The notes under the pieces: model-generated
Seen by the model: the letters and a program-made list of their open reading frames with translations, nothing else
What the model was told of the DNA's origin: nothing
Database searches by the model: none
Shown: in pieces, positions 41,903 through 51,557 of the stretch
Numbering within the stretch: position 1 is the first letter of the stretch
How the letters are laid out: every line of letters starts with the position of its first letter
Program-made: the position numbers and the translations under genes
Assembly: GCA_030734395.1 (NCBI GenBank)
Contig: JAUZTG010000007.1
Coordinates: 1 to 64,000, forward strand
Direction of reading: 5' to 3'
DNA: 64,000 bases
Source: Sarocladium kiliense
Lineage: Eukaryota; Ascomycota; Sordariomycetes; Hypocreales; Sarocladiaceae

Positions 41903-42439
41903 CTATGATGCTGGATCGCCTGGAGCGGGATAACACTCCTCAACATCAGTGCTGTGGCATTGGTTTCGATTACCCGATCGATAACCAAATGCTGGGGAGC
42001 CATCCGCTTCATGGCCATAGAATGTTCGCTGGAAATCCTCAACTTGAAGAGGGCGATTAGGCCGTACCATTTTGTCCCGGTGATCACCGACAACAGTGTC
42101 GGCATTTTGAACGCCTGGCGAATCTCTGAATCGGTGTTCAGCTTTCCTGCGACCCTTTATCCGTCGTCTCCTATTGGAGGTGCGCCCAGCGTTCCTAATA
42201 ATTTCCTTCCACGATCCTGCTTGTTTGACTTTCCAGGAGCCGGTCTTAACCTTGTCACCTCTTGGGCGAAGGCTGTAAGGGATTTCACGCCCATATAACT
42301 GTGAGGTTTGGAGGGGCCTGTGGTCTTTGGCTGATTCATTCAGCGGACGATCAGTCGTGTTGAAGTAATCCGGCTCGTCTTGCATCATAGGAGTCTCTGA
42401 GTCGTCTTTGTTTGGATTCGTATCAGGCACCCGATTCAT
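41903..42439 (-). CDS. hypothetical basic protein (178 aa)
   Basis: The ATG is at 42439. The N-terminus is acidic (NPNKDDSETPMMQDEPDYF). The middle is strongly basic (TSNRRRRIKGRRKAEHRF). The C-terminus is mixed. A TATATA element on this strand lies about 95 bp upstream (near 42530). No domain is recognised. The long competing ORF on the other strand weakens the case. Confidence 0.4.
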   Translation of the reverse strand: MNRVPDTNPNKDDSETPMMQDEPDYFNTTDRPLNESAKDHRPLQTSQLYGREIPYSLRPRGDKVKTGSWKVKQAGSWKEIIRNAGRTSNRRRRIKGRRKAEHRFRDSPGVQNADTVVGDHRDKMVRPNRPLQVEDFQRTFYGHEADGSPAFGYRSGNRNQCHSTDVEECYPAPGDPAS

Positions 42440-42853
42440 TGTTTCGCCGATGCGGGAGAGATCTCAAAGCGTTGGAAGTTGCGTGGTACGGTAAGAAATG
42501 ACAGTCCCTGGAGGGAGAACACTTAGCCCCTATATAGTCCCAAGCGGCACCCCCCTGACACGAGACGCAGACCAGACAGCCATGCCTCTTTCGATACGCG
42601 GACACCCTATAGCACACACTCGAGATGGATGCCGCGGGCCCCTGCTGTTGTCAAGGCAGATTTCTCCTCCTGGTCAAGAGCCAGCCATAGATTAGCATGA
42701 AGTATGGCAGGTGATTGGATAGACGAGTTCTCCATTGGGTATAAGTATGGGCCATGGTTCCCCGACGGTTCGTTCCCAACTTCTTCCTCTCTTTGTTCGA
42801 CCAGGTCACAAAGCACGTAATCATTCTATATGCATATCTCAACACCGTCCACC

Positions 42854-43914
42854 ATGAATCCAAAGGTGCTTCAGGTTGATTCGGACTCCCATCATGAGTT
42901 GCAAAGCATTGCTGCTACCCTCAGCCTAGCCAAGAAGGTAGTGGTGGTCATAGGCGCTGGTGTTAGTACAGCAGCGAACATTCCGGTATGTTGGCAATGT
43001 TCCGGGGTCATCTTCCTTTCTAACAAGCATAGGATTTTCGGTCAGGAACAGGACTCTATGGGAAGGGTGAAATCTTCTCCAATGATGCTCTCAGGCACCC
43101 TAAGCAGAAAGCCAAGCTCCTATCAGTAGCCCTGGAGCTTCGTCAGCGAGCAATTCAAGCAGAACCGACGGCGACGCACCGATTCATTCGTACCTTACGG
43201 GACAAGGGCCAGCTACTCCGATGTTACACCCAGAACATCGATATGCTAGAAGTCAAAGCGGGCTTACACACGGACATCGACCCGAATGCTGAATGCATCC
43301 CGCTTCACGGTTCTTTACGTCACTTGCGGTGCCAAGTTTGCCGCACAGCGTTCGACTGGGAGGACCATTTGGCGCTAATACATAGCGAAGATGACCTCCC
43401 TTGCCCCCAATGTCGCCTCTCACGCCAGGAAAGGATAAACAAATGCCTACGGCCAACCTCAATAGGGCATCTCGTTCCAGATATCGCGCTACTGGGTGCT
43501 GATCATAGCAATGGAGAAGCCATTGCGGAGGTTATCGAGAGCGACTTGAGGGCCAGTCCGGACATGCTTCTCGTGCTTGGTACAAGTCTGCGTGTCTCTG
43601 GTCCGAAAAAATTAGCTTGCACGTTCGCACGTGTAGTTCAGAAGGCAAACGGAACAGTGATATATATGAACTTGACAAAGCCCTCTCTACCTTCATGGGG
43701 CAGCATGGTTGACTATTTCATCGAGGGTGCATGCGATACCTGGGTTCAGGATTTGCAGAGGCGTCCGATGAAGCGGATTGCAGTTAGGTCTTGTATCGAA
43801 GAAGCATGCGAGAATCGAGGCAGAGGAGAGCGTGAGAAAAGATTATGCAAGGAGAACGTGAGGGAAAACTCGAAGCAGGATGGATCGGCAGAGCATCCAT
43901 TTATTGTAGACTAA
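42854..43914 (+). CDS. sirtuin (Sir2 family, Hst3/Hst4-like), 337 aa
   Basis: Exons are 42854-42985 and 43033-43914; the 47-nt intron has GTATGT, TCTAAC and CATAG. NAD-dependent protein deacylase motifs appear in order: GAGVSTAANIPDFRS across the splice, YTQNIDMLE, the catalytic-His block IPLHGSLRHLRC, zinc cysteines CQVC ... CPQC, and the NAD loop LLVLGTSLRVSG. The short N-terminus and the wording fit the Hst3/Hst4 branch, which removes histone H3 acetyl marks in the nucleus. The C-terminus ends in about 45 highly charged residues. All catalytic residues are present, so it is probably active. A sirtuin in an accessory region may be an extra copy; whether another exists in the genome cannot be seen. 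Confidence 0.88.
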
Positions 43915-45831
43915 CTTGACGCATCACATATTGGGAATGGGAAATTCAGACTATTGGCGCCCAACTGTCAGCAGAGGGTCCAGGCATTGCGCCAAACACA
44001 CGTTCCTTGAAACACGGTTATCTAGCCTATGTCAAGTAAAGTGCGTCATCTTTCGTCATACTGGATCTTTCTTCGACCTTATCAGAGTCATGAGGCTTTT
44101 AGTGAAACGCACGGCTTCACTTGAGATCGCAGTGAGTTTATTTAGGCTTGATAGCTGTACTGGCAATTCAGGGCTAATCTCGCATCTCGCGTTCAGCCCG
44201 CCTTGAGGAGAAACGGAATCAGTCGTGGCTAGCTTTGGTTGGGAGTCTTGGAAGGGAATTGGCACTGCCTTCCAATAAGAAAGGCAAGCGCTGACCTGAC
44301 AGTCTTACAGAGTTCATCCGTCGTGCAGGCAACTTCGAACACGCATCTCTTTCGAGTATTCCTGAGGCTTTAACAAACAAGGAGCCGCTATCAGAGCATC
44401 TTGGTCATGAGGAATCACTAGTCCCATCGACGATCCTTGGTTCGGATTGGGTATTATGAGCCATTCGGAGGGTTTCCAGGCCATCTCAAGGAGCTTTGGA
44501 TTGCAGGTTGCGAGCGGCAGGACGCGGTGTAGAACCACGAATAGCCTTGGAGACGATTCGCCTCGCAATCCGACCCTATGGGTCAAAGTGCAGGATGATT
44601 GACAAGCAGACGATGGCGCCGTCGCAGTGACAATGCAGCGAAGCGGACGATGGCTGCTGGGGTGAACGATGGACCGGACACAAGCAAAAGAAGAGCACGC
44701 ACTGGGACACATTGGGCATGGTGCAGAAGGCACTGAAGCAAGTAGCGGAAAGGAAGAACGAGAGTAAGCGACCATTATCAAACTGCACCGGCTACTTTTC
44801 GAAAGCCAGTGACACATCCTAACGACGGTTCCAGCAAACCCAAAAGGATCCGAAGAAAGTCCAAGAACAGCGGCAAGAAATCAAGAAGTGCCTAGGCATA
44901 ACGTCAGTACAGTCGAGTACAGAGGCATCATGCACTGAGATCGAGCCAACCCGACAACTTACGGATCCTCTCATGGACCAGCAGATCTCAGGACTTGGCT
45001 TTACTTTCTGATGGCGGGCTAACCTATATCGGGCTTAAGGTAAAACACCACCTGCTGGTAAGACAGCTGATAGCGATAGATCTTTTGCGAAGTAGAGCAA
45101 AGATGCTCAATGCCCAGCCCAAACGTTGGGATGTAGGAAAGAGCTGGCCATTTAGGAATGGTTTCATCAAAATACTTTTGCACTCGCCTTTCGTCCTTGA
45201 CTGATAATCAAGTCCACTAAATGTAGCTTTAGCAGCCGACTATTACCTGAATGCCATTCTGCCGGAATGCGCCAGCCCCCGCCCACGAACTGACAACAGC
45301 ACAGCACCATGGCGCAAAAGAAGGCCAGACAGGCAGATGTCGTCGCCGAATGTTTCCGAAAGCCACTCAGAGATCTTGAAGTTGATCTGACGCGGCGGCA
45401 AATTATTATACCAGACAATCATCTCTGGCCACCCTAGACCACTACTTCAACCATCATCTCCACGTTCACTGCCAGTCTTGCGTGTCTTTCCTACTTTATA
45501 CTTTTACTCTACGCTACGGTATCTGTTACTGCGAAGACAGAAGGTTCTTTTTTCTCGTCTGGAATCAAGCTATTTCAAAGCGGGACTCCCCCGTCATCGT
45601 TATTATCGCTGTCTTCGTCGGGAAGATTATATCTGTCCCAGTCGCTGTCTGACTCGCTCTTAGCACTGGGTTTCAAAGTTCTGGTTCCGATCTCGATGTG
45701 AATAGGTGGATAAGACGAAAGTGATGACGACTCTCTGCCCAATTCAATCTCCGATGCCCAGGAGTCACTCGATGTAGAGGCAGTGTCATCTGCGCGGCAA
45801 CATCAGAATACAAATCCTTGATATTATCCAA
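43915..45831. other. long intergenic region
   Basis: About 1.9 kb. A minus-strand ORF at 44314-44817 and a 43-codon plus-strand ORF from 45309 (MAQKKARQADVVAE) have ATGs, but neither has a domain, splice support or a convincing context. No RNA gene or repeat was recognised. Confidence 0.4.
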
Positions 45832-47320
45832 CTAATGTCCCGATTTGATAGGTATCAACGTACCCAAGGCGGTCATGCCCGTCTGAGAATCAGCATGCCA
45901 TGCAGCAGGCTGCGAGCATTTCAAAACCTGGTTAATGAAATCGGTTCGCAATGCCTCGATGATCTTATTCAGTACATCAAGCTGGCGGCGCGAGTCTTCT
46001 TCTCCCTTTTCGAAGGACGCCACTTGCGGAGGGCTCCAGTTGGGCCACACTTTCTCGTGGGATTGAGGAATAACCATTCGAGCTGGGTGATGTTGAAAGT
46101 AAAGCTTGCAGCATAGACATGCTGGCTTGCTGCAAGCGATGAACCGGTCGTTTTGGACAAACCTTCGCTGCTCCTTAAAGAAGTGCTCAAGGACTTTGAC
46201 CTCGGCGTGGACGACAGGCTTGCACCGGACAAAGTTCAACATGAACCTTTCGAAAACACCAGTTGCATGGTCCATTTCAATAAGAGTCTCTTCTATCTCC
46301 CGTCTCTTCGGGTCTCCCGTCTTCAGCATCCGGTTTAATATGCCGTGAAGCGTTGTATGTGCGTCTTGAAGAGGGGCCGGAACTGCATTGACAGAAGGGA
46401 CGACACGGACCTCGAGATCAGACAATAAGTAACTGACTTCGCTGCTGTGTCGTAGCAGGAGCCTATAGGCATGGAGACGATGGGCCAAACGTCCAATATA
46501 GTGCCGCGTAGTAGCAAAAGGCCCTTGCTTGTCATTGGGGCCCCTCTGTCGTTCTTCCCGACTTGCTTCTGTAGACAAGAGAACAATGTAATTAGACTTG
46601 GCAGCCCTCCAAGCTTTAAGACACTGTTCGGTGTTGCTATTTGTATTGAAGACGACAGATCCAAGCCAGGCAGAGACTATGTGAAGAGTTCAGCATTGCA
46701 GAAGAAAAGAATAAAGTTGTGTCATCGCAATCGGCTCGCGTAGGCTTATACGTACTTGCATCCAAGTTACGCTCCTTCAAAGATGCTTGACAACGTTCTA
46801 CAGCACTTTTCAGGTTCTTCGTTTCAGCCGTGACGCGTTGCTTGGCAAACTCGACGCATGCGCGTAGTAGGTTCTCCTCTGCCTCGTGAACGCTCTCTTG
46901 GCGCCTCCGTCGGCTGTCAACCTGGTGCAAAGACGCAAGGACAAAGCGGAGAAAAGCAGCTATAGCCTCTTTGTGTACCTCATCATTGGTAGAAACCCAG
47001 AATATGTACCGATACTGGGTGTCTTCGACAGCAATAGCGGTGCAAGACGCACCGCCTTTCCGGAAGTCGCAGAGATATGCTAGAGCTTGGAGGAAGCTTC
47101 GACGAACAATCTCCAACTCGCTTAATCCTCTCGCCTCGGGTGTGTGCTTTCCTCTCGTCTGTCCAATGGCTTTCAGAAAGAAAAGGGGTTCGTAGAGCCT
47201 GTGAAGCAGCCGTTGATAAGGATTGAGCCGAGGGGGTCCAACTTTACCAATCCTAACGGGTAAGGTGAGCGCCTCGTCGACGGATGAGGGAGAGGGGAGC
47301 ACGAGCTGTGTGGAAGTCAT
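45832..47320 (-). CDS. OTT_1508-like deaminase-fold protein (469 aa)
   Basis: Exons are 47320-46756 and 46676-45832, joined by a 79-nt intron (GTACGT, GCTGAA, CATAG). The N-terminal half has the LAYLCDFRKGG block found with this family. The C-terminal half has the zinc-deaminase signature: VVHAEVKVLEHF (HAE; His ligand and catalytic Glu) and ACSKPACLCCKLYF (PCxxC-type Cys ligands), then WPNWSPP. OTT_1508-like deaminases are a cytidine-deaminase-superfamily branch expanded in fungi and thought to derive from bacterial effector-type deaminases. Substrates are unknown. Both zinc motifs are intact. The start is the first ATG in frame; an upstream non-ATG extension was ignored. Confidence 0.82.
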
Positions 47321-48026
47321 AGTTGTTTGCAAATATAGGATGAGTGGTAGTGATGAATGATGAATGAGATGTGCAGATGCTCAAAGCTTACAGAAGCTAC
47401 CACTTTGGCAAAGTACGAGACAACCCGGGCAATTTGTACTCGAAGAATAGCTACACGAGAGAACACAGGGCGATCTTAGATCGAGGCACTTTTCATCATC
47501 GCCATGGTTCTGATTGTCACAATTGGCTACCTTACACATTCCTACCACACTAAAACTATGTAGATGAGGAAAAGGGCAGGGGGAATGCAACAAATGCGTC
47601 ACAACTGGCAGGGCCTTCCGTTCGGTTCCTTACTAGTACAGCCACTCTTATCGCACAGGCAACGTCAATGACCTCTCACATTGCTTCGGATGCATGATGT
47701 GCTGGCATAAGCGGGCGCCGGGGGGGGGGTGGGGGGTGTTACATTGCTATTCGTCTCTTGTGTATCGTTGTAGTGTGCATAGAAGTTGGCCTCCCGCAGA
47801 TACGTCGTGGCTGGGCTCCCGCATATGCAGACCAGGCTAACCCGACTGCACAAGGATCTGATTGGTTCCGTCCAGTACATTGAACGAGTTGTGCCCAGCT
47901 TCGGATTTACATCAAGACGGCCTCTCACCGAGATTGACAAAATTAATTGCATCCGCCGCTGGTCTCAGTCCAATACAAGCAAGCGATTCCATTCAGCTTC
48001 TATCTCCCAGAAGAATACCCTCAACT
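47321..48026. other. intergenic with G-run
   Basis: About 700 bp containing a G10-T-G6 tract at about 47720-47736 on the plus strand. No gene is supported; ORFs at 47786-48097 show no domain likeness. Confidence 0.45.
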
Positions 48027-48930
48027 CTATCCCACAACGTCAATCAACTCGGGATGCTGATTTTTGTTATGCCTCTGTAAAGCGGATTTGCGCGTAAAAG
48101 ACGCCCCATTACACAGCGAACAAACAAATTCAGAGCGAGAGTGTTTCGCCCACATTCTTTCGTGTGTCTCTATGTGTCGATCAATATCACCTTGACTAGC
48201 CATCTTCATGGGACAATATTCGCAACTGTACGGTTTCGTATGTGTTTTCATGTGTTTCCTAACAGAGTTAGTTGGACCCAAGGACCGCTGGTAACAAGCT
48301 TTCGAGACTTGGAAGAACATGGAGGTGTAAAGAGGCAATGGAAGACAGAGTGTGTACCTACCTTAGTTTACTACGCAATGTGAAGCCCCTCACCCTTTTA
48401 CATCCCTTTTCCCGACAGTAGTATAACCCATCCGAGCCAACGTCAGGAGGAGGACTTTCCGGTTCTTGCAAGCCTTGGAAGCTCTGATCAGTCGTCGTCA
48501 GTGTGGGTAGTCCAGAGATACCGTGCATCTGTTCGTGGATTGGTGGCTCCGTGTATGCAGCTGTTGCTATTGGCCACCCACCATCTGTAGCACTCCCAGC
48601 ATATGGGTTTGGAGTAGTGTCACTCTACAGAGAATAAACTCCATCTGCCATGCTGGGGCCAGAGGTAGTGTGCAATCCAAGATTGGTTTCATCCAAATCT
48701 TGTGTCGCAACGGCCCAAGCTGGCCGCAATGCGGAACCCCAATCGCCGAAGGCTGTGCTATCGTTTGGGAAAACTTGAAGAGATCCGTGCCCATCCTCTA
48801 TGGGATAAGCGAAGAGAGGCTCTTCCGGCGTATCCCCCCCCTGGGAGGTGGCTGTTGGCTGGGTCCAGACCTCTGATTCCACATCTGGCACAGGATAATA
48901 GAAGAAGTCTGAACCCATGCTGAAATCCAT
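48027..48930 (-). pseudogene. C2H2 zinc-finger protein gene with internal TAG
   Basis: Exons are 48930-48362 and 48258-48027; the 103-nt intron has GTAGGT, CAACTAAC and TTAG. The N-terminal part is acidic and aromatic (MDFSMGSDFFYY). The C-terminal 110 residues hold three C2H2-like fingers: YYCREKGCKR...HMKTH (split by the intron), YSCEYCPMKM...HIETH and FVCSLCNGAS...HNKNQH. An in-frame TAG at 48627-48625 lies between the two parts, in a codon that probably was CAG. No frame-preserving intron removes it. A downstream ATG (MHGISGLPT) could still give a shorter finger protein, so loss of function is likely but not certain. A sequence-specific transcription factor is the expected role. Confidence 0.7.
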
Positions 48931-50033
48931 AGTTTGTACGCCTCCTAGGGGGATAAAGCCTTACGATGAGAAGAAGGAAGAATGTAACGAAGTGGTAGTA
49001 GGGTTGTCAATGGTCTCCCTTCAATGACACATGGCTGTCCCCGGGGTTTTGAATCACGAACAAGGCGTTGCACTCGGGAGAATAGCGCAATTAGAGGCTC
49101 AACGTACGCCATGCTTCGCAAAAAGGCATCTTTGGCTTTCGACAACTGGCGCCACTAACTTTGACCACGTCATTCATGGTGCGGGCAGCCAGGCCACCAC
49201 TGCATGCAGCGCCCGGATATACGTTATTGGTATGCAACTTCTGCTGGCCTCCTGCATATTCTGAGCGGCCTCCTGCATATTCTGAGCGGCCTCCCGCATA
49301 TTCTGAGCGGCCTCCCGCATATTCTGAGCGGCCTCCCGCATATTCTGAGCGGCCTCCTGCATATCATTGATTTGTAAAATGATCCGCCAAGTATGAGTAC
49401 ACTCTGTGAGCCGCGGCGTTGTACGCATAGGCCCAGATCTAATGAGGGAGAGAATAAGCATCTGCGTCGTTCCATCCGTTTGCGCGCAATAATCCTCTGA
49501 TGACGAAGGTATGTATCTATGAATCTCATGCCCATGCACCCAAGATAGCTGCCTCGACGGGCAGCGACATTCCATGAAGCGACCACAATTTGTGCAATCC
49601 CGAAGTTGATCGCGGCCTTATTAAAAATGACCCAAATCTTAATAGCGTGCGGTAAGCGTTCAATAAAAGCATACAATTGCTTTTATCTTGTCAGAAGTAA
49701 TGTAGATAGAATAGGGTTTCTCCTAAGGCATGGGGCAGAATGGACGTTGCGCAAGGTCGCTAGAGGTAGCCGTCGAACAGAACGCGGTCACTCTCATAGG
49801 GCACCAGTCGCAGGGACAGAGAAAGTCCAGACCTAGATAGTGTAGGAAACAATTGGTACGGGAGAAGTAAATCGCAGTTAGACTATAAGTTGTCCGTCCT
49901 GAACCCTTCTTGAAGTACTTCCACGACTCGAGGTTTTATTATCACGAGGATCCAATCTTAGGCAGCACACTGCTGCAAATCATGAGTCTTTGAGCACCTC
50001 GATCACAACTCTTGCCGTTATGTTGACGCTCTG
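48931..50033. other. intergenic, contains heptad minisatellite
   Basis: About 1.1 kb. Minus-strand ORFs (49174-49575 and 49224-49676) run through the 21-nt repeat, but neither has clear support outside it. Confidence 0.35.
49246..49364. repeat. 21-nt tandem repeat, six copies
   Basis: The unit GGCCTCCYGCATATTCTGAGC begins at 49246, 49267, 49288, 49309, 49330 and 49351, with only C/T variation at one site; the last copy is cut short. The length keeps frame, so on the minus strand it reads as repeated heptads AAQNMRE/AAQNMQE, which would form a coiled coil. Confidence 0.9.
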
Positions 50034-50931
50034 TCAGCCGTCGATAAGCCTGAGGAATTCGTTGCGTGTCTTAGACTGGCTCTTGAAACAGCCGAGAACG
50101 CAGCTGGTGATCGTGGTGGTGCCCGTCTTCTCAACACCGCGCATCACCATGCACAAGTGACATGAATTTACAATGACAGCGACCCCCTGTGGGTTGAGGG
50201 CGTCCATGATGGCATGAGCGACGTCCTTGGTAAGTCGTTCCTGAATCTGCAGCCGCCTAGAGAACATCTCGGCGATGCGGGGGAGCTTGGAGAGACCGAT
50301 GACTCTGTCGGAAGGGATATAGCCAATGTGCATCTACGATTGTTTATTGACTTAGCAGATGATTAAGGTGTAGGGCGTCGGCAGGAGGTGCATTGCCACT
50401 TTGAACGGGGCTTACCTTTCCAGCAAAGGGCACAAGATGGTGCTCACAAAGGCTGTAGAACTCAATGTCCTTGACAATGACCATCTCGTTATGACGCTCG
50501 TAAAAGAATGCATTGTTGACCGCGTCCTCGATATCTTCCTCATATCCCTTTGTCATGAACAGCAAGGCCTTTGCATACCGCAGCGGCGTGGCGAGCAGGC
50601 CTTCGCGGTCTGGATCCTCACCCACGCATTCGAGCAGTGTCTTCACGGCGCGGCACATCCTCTCCAGTCGATCCTGACTCTCCTCAGGGCTCGCATTGAT
50701 GCGGCCGCGGCTGCTGCTGCAGGTGCCATTGCTGCTCTGCTGGCTTGGGCGGTCAGAACCGACGCTGGAGACGGGCGACCGATGGCCGAGAGACAATCTG
50801 GTTGCTTTGGCGACGCGCTTGTCGTGCGAGTCGCCTCGTGTAGCTTTTCTGAGGCTGTAACGGCGCTCCTTGCCTTCTTTCTTGCGGTTGCGAACAGGAT
50901 TGGCCCTGGTGAAGGAGGAATCTGAAACCAT
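50034..50931 (-). CDS. GTP cyclohydrolase I (271 aa)
   Basis: Exons are 50931-50416 and 50333-50034; the 82-nt intron has GTAAGC and CGTAG. The enzyme converts GTP to 7,8-dihydroneopterin triphosphate, the entry step to folate and pterins. Visible motifs are GLLATPLRYAKAL, the zinc/active-site block FYSLCEHHLVPFAGK, HIGYIPSDRVIGLSKL and the second zinc-Cys block CHLCMVMRGVEKTG. The first 85 residues are basic, Ser-rich and divergent, as usual for fungal forms. The catalytic part is full length. One unusual spot is VIVNSCHLC, where relatives generally have an acidic residue before the Ser/Ala. It is divergent from the four-part fusion at 51558, with 626 bp between starts, so co-regulation is plausible. 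It may be an extra copy dedicated to a specialised pathway. Confidence 0.9.
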
Positions 50932-51557
50932 GTCAAGCGGTTGCTCTCTGGGCTCTGTTCGTCTGCTCTGCGTATCACAATGTATTCGTGCAATGAAAGT
51001 ATAACATTGGGCGCGATCGAAGTCGGTGGCAGCAAGGTCTTAGAGTCTCAAGCTGGGATGATACATCGAGGGCAAAAGGTGAATGGCGCCCGGGAAGCGG
51101 CAATCGATCATGGTATCATCTTCACATTTGCCATCACAACGTGGTAGGCCACCCGCATATGCAGAGTAATGCTGAGAAATCATCTACTTGCCTCCAACGC
51201 CACAAATTCCACTCTAGGCAATGTGTAGGTAGGCCTCCCGCAAAATGCGCCTGCCAGACCTCCTCTCCCAGCAACCAACTGCCCGTTCTGCCAGACGTCC
51301 CGCGCCCACGGACCAGCCCCTGTGCCGAGAGTAAGCAACACGCTCTGAGTCTGCCCCAAATAGCATACACCCGATATCACACATTACGTGCTACAGTGCT
51401 CTTCTCGAAAATGGGTGCCATGGCTTATGCATGACGGTACCTTAAAGAGAAGCTGGGAACCCGCCCTTGTCACCCGAATGCATCATCCACCTAGCAACAT
51501 CAAACAGCCATCAACTGAGTAAAACTTGCATAAATATTAGTGTAAAACACATCCAAA
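50932..51557. promoter_or_regulatory. bidirectional intergenic region
   Basis: 626 bp between the divergent GTP cyclohydrolase I and fusion genes. Short ORFs on both strands look random. A shared promoter is inferred from arrangement only. Confidence 0.4.

Noticed and set aside
44314..44817. 167-codon minus-strand ORF
   Set aside because: Ser/Cys/Pro-rich random-looking composition, no motif, no splice sites.
49174..49575. 133-codon minus-strand protein with coiled-coil heptads
   Set aside because: Only the repeat part looks structured; flanking residues look random, so it is reported as a repeat, not a gene.
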